A stretch of DNA of 7,396 nucleotides from Clostridia bacterium (GTDB lineage: Bacteria > Bacillota_A > Clostridia > Oscillospirales > Acutalibacteraceae). The notes under the pieces were generated by a model. It ran no database searches, had not been told where the DNA came from, and saw only the letters and a list, made by a program, of their open reading frames with translations. The stretch covers positions 1 to 7,396 of the forward strand of contig JAFPAK010000095.1 of NCBI GenBank assembly GCA_017390825.1, read 5' to 3'. Both the position numbers and the translations under genes were made by a program. This document shows, piece by piece, positions 5,739 to 7,396 of the stretch; positions within the stretch are counted from its first letter, which is position 1, and the number at the start of each line of letters is the position of its first letter.

Positions 5739-6986
5739 TTATATCACACCTCCGAGTTTTTTTCTACGGATTTCAGGAAAAAACATCGCAAGTGACGGAT
5801 TTTTTTTGAGCATATCCATATTTATTGTGTCAAGTGACGTCTTTTCTCTTACAAGTGAAGTATATATTCCGGCACGATTTACATCACCGATAATAATATA
5901 TCCGGTAAGAACTCCGTCCTTCATATACAGTCTCTTTATGCTGTTTTCGCCCTTTTCTTCATAAACGCTTCCGCCTTCTTTTTCTGTATAATAGCTTCCT
6001 GCTGTCATTGCGTGAAGTCCGAAGAAGCCGATAGAGTTCATTGGAATTGCATTGTCAAACAGCGAGTTGCCGCCTGCCATATTAGCACCGGCACAAAAGC
6101 CTTGCATATAAGCGTTGGGAAGGATAGCAAGAACCCTTTTCTGTCCAAGGGTAATATCGTTACCTTCGCTGCAATCGCCGGCGGCATAAATATCGACTAT
6201 ATTAGTCTGCATCTTGTCGTTAATAATGATACCACGGTTTACATCGCCGCCTGCATCTTTAAAAATGTTTGTATTGGCTCTTACACCGACTGCAAGAACG
6301 AGAACATCAAAATCTACCGATGCACCGCTTTTCATTTTAGCTGTATTTATGTCAAAGCTTTCAGCTGTATCATCAAGCATAAATTTTATTCCATGCTCTT
6401 CCAGATGCTTTTGCATGATAGCTGCACATTCGTCATCCAAAATACTTGAAAGTATTCTGTCAGATAAATCACATACAGTTATTTTTGCAACCTTTTCCAA
6501 AATACCTTCTGCGCATTTAAGTCCTATAAGACCGGCACCTATAATAAGCACCTTTGACTCTTTTGTGATTGCTTTTTCAAGTGCGAGTGTATCGTCTATT
6601 GTCATAAACGAAAATTTATTTTGCACTGTTTCAAGTCCTGCAAAGGACGGAATGAACGGAGAGGAACCTGATGCAATACATAAAGAATCATATTTTATAT
6701 TCGTAGCATCATCTAAGGTTACACTTTTGCCGTCTTTATCAATCTTTACAGCTTGCTTTCCATAAATGACATCACATTTATTTTTTTCATAAAAGTCTGC
6801 ATCTCTGTAGCTCATTTTATCAAGTGTTGTTTTATTTTCAAGATAGTATGAAATAAGAGGTCTGCAATAAACAGGATGGTTTTCAGCAGATATTACTGTG
6901 ATTTTTGTATCTTTATCAATGCTTCTGATGCCTTCAATACAGCCTGCGGCAGCAACACCGTTACCGATTATTACATAGCTTTTCAT
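5739..6986 (-). CDS. FAD-dependent NAD(P) oxidoreductase (glutamate synthase-associated)
   Basis: This 415-aa flavoprotein belongs to the pyridine nucleotide-disulfide reductase superfamily. It has an FAD-binding Rossmann motif at the N-terminus (VIIGNGVAAAG, 5-15), the ASGSSP loop (105-110), a second Rossmann motif for NAD(P)H (LIIGAGLIG, 147-155) and the FAD-binding DIYAAGDC (265-272). There is no redox-active CxxxxC, so it resembles rubredoxin or nitrite reductase NADH modules (NorW, NirB N-terminus). The C-terminal domain (about 310-415) is of the rubredoxin-reductase type. The likely role is passing electrons between NAD(P)H and the adjacent Fe-S protein for glutamate synthase, replacing a classical GltD. 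The ATG overlaps the preceding stop as ATGA, with AGAGGTGAG upstream, so the two are translationally coupled. The electron acceptor is inferred from context. Confidence 0.88.
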   Translation of the reverse strand: MKSYVIIGNGVAAAGCIEGIRSIDKDTKITVISAENHPVYCRPLISYYLENKTTLDKMSYRDADFYEKNKCDVIYGKQAVKIDKDGKSVTLDDATNIKYDSLCIASGSSPFIPSFAGLETVQNKFSFMTIDDTLALEKAITKESKVLIIGAGLIGLKCAEGILEKVAKITVCDLSDRILSSILDDECAAIMQKHLEEHGIKFMLDDTAESFDINTAKMKSGASVDFDVLVLAVGVRANTNIFKDAGGDVNRGIIINDKMQTNIVDIYAAGDCSEGNDITLGQKRVLAILPNAYMQGFCAGANMAGGNSLFDNAIPMNSIGFFGLHAMTAGSYYTEKEGGSVYEEKGENSIKRLYMKDGVLTGYIIIGDVNRAGIYTSLVREKTSLDTINMDMLKKNPSLAMFFPEIRRKKLGGVI

Positions 6987-7396
6987 TCAGTCTCACCTCT
7001 TTCTTCGTACACAAGTGCTCTGTTGGGGCAGCCTGCAACACAAGCGGGAGAGCCGCAAGAGTTTTCAAGACAAAGCTCACACTTTTGTACTGCACCTTTT
7101 TCTCCTTGCATCAGTGCACCGTAAGGACATACCAAAATACAGGTAAGGCAGCCTATACATTTATCTTTGTTAATTTTAATTACACCGTCTTTTTTTGAAA
7201 GTGCACCCGAAATACAGCTCTTTACACAGAGAGGATCTTCACAATGTCTGCATGAAACCGCATAAGTGATTTTGCCGCTGTCCTCAACACATAGTCTTGG
7301 AAATATAGATTTATCTTTCAAGGCTTTTACCATATCGCTTTGCCCGGAATTGGCAAAGGCACAGTTATATTCGCATAAGTGGCAGCCAAGACACCA
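6983..7396 (-). CDS. 4Fe-4S electron-transfer protein (HycB/CooF-like), 5' end outside the window
   Basis: The frame stays open to the right edge: 137 codons are visible and the start lies beyond the window. An ATG at 7333 exists but is not the likely start, because the 21 codons upstream of it encode CLGCHLCEYNC, a CxxCxxCxxxC cluster motif. Further Cys groups follow: CRHCEDPLCVKSC, CIGCLTCILVCP, and CELC followed by CGSPACVAGCP. Sixteen Cys in this pattern fit four [4Fe-4S] clusters, as in the HycB/CooF/DmsB ferredoxin-like family. It overlaps the flavoprotein gene by 4 nt (ATGA) and is the likely electron carrier between that flavoprotein and the FMN/Fe-S domain of glutamate synthase, which I expect just upstream. 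No membrane segment is visible. Confidence 0.9.
   Translation of the reverse strand, partial: WCLGCHLCEYNCAFANSGQSDMVKALKDKSIFPRLCVEDSGKITYAVSCRHCEDPLCVKSCISGALSKKDGVIKINKDKCIGCLTCILVCPYGALMQGEKGAVQKCELCLENSCGSPACVAGCPNRALVYEERGETE

Noticed and set aside
6214..6765. 183-aa frame on the + strand (and other + strand frames between 3459 and 7124)
   Set aside because: They lie opposite strongly conserved - strand genes, are rich in Ser, Ile and Cys as typical shadow frames, and lack family motifs.
7331..7333. ATG at 7333 as start of the Fe-S protein
   Set aside because: A cluster-binding CxxCxxCxxxC motif lies in frame just upstream and runs to the window edge, so the gene is longer and cut by the edge.

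Overview
The window looks like chromosomal DNA from an anaerobic, low-GC Firmicute. A clostridial lineage such as Ruminococcaceae/Oscillospiraceae or Lachnospiraceae is my inference. The basis is AT-rich intergenic DNA, strong AGGAGG-type ribosome sites, a tRNA-sensing T-box leader, a split glutamate synthase with Fe-S partners, and a glutamine synthetase next to an ANTAR antiterminator. No mobile element, tRNA, rRNA or CRISPR array was found.

Left part (1-1818, + strand): a tryptophan unit. An extended -10 promoter lies at the very edge. It is followed by a T-box riboswitch whose specifier loop shows UGG (Trp) and whose UGGC acceptor-binding bulge fits a G discriminator, then a strong intrinsic terminator. 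About 230 nt separate this terminator from trpB. That stretch is not empty. It holds a hairpin that buries a Shine-Dalgarno sequence, then two short ORFs (14 and 18 codons), each with its own ribosome site. Both encode peptides of the form M-(F/Y)-I-(F/L)-S-K-x-W with a single Trp at codon 8. A perfect hairpin starts exactly at the Trp codon of the second. This looks like a second, translation-based tryptophan sensor stacked behind the T-box, and it is the most interesting signal in the window. trpB stands alone, with no trpA beside it, and ends at a hairpin shared with the convergent operon.

Right part (1861-7396, - strand): one tightly packed operon read leftwards. Its order is a polyferredoxin-like 4Fe-4S protein (5' end outside the window), an FAD/NAD(P) oxidoreductase, a stand-alone GXGXG glutamate synthase domain, glutamine synthetase (glnA), an ANTAR-domain RNA-binding antiterminator, and lysA. 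Gaps are -4, 1, 17, 30 and 14 nt, so co-transcription is very likely. The first three products look like the electron-input and structural modules of a split GOGAT whose amidotransferase and FMN domains probably lie just beyond the right edge. GlnA supplies glutamine. The ANTAR protein, which has a degenerate receiver domain, probably controls the operon by antitermination. LysA converts meso-diaminopimelate to lysine.

Oddities worth checking are the paired leader peptides, the phosphorylation-dead receiver, a short GlnA lacking the usual C-terminal tail, and lysA at the end of a nitrogen-assimilation operon.
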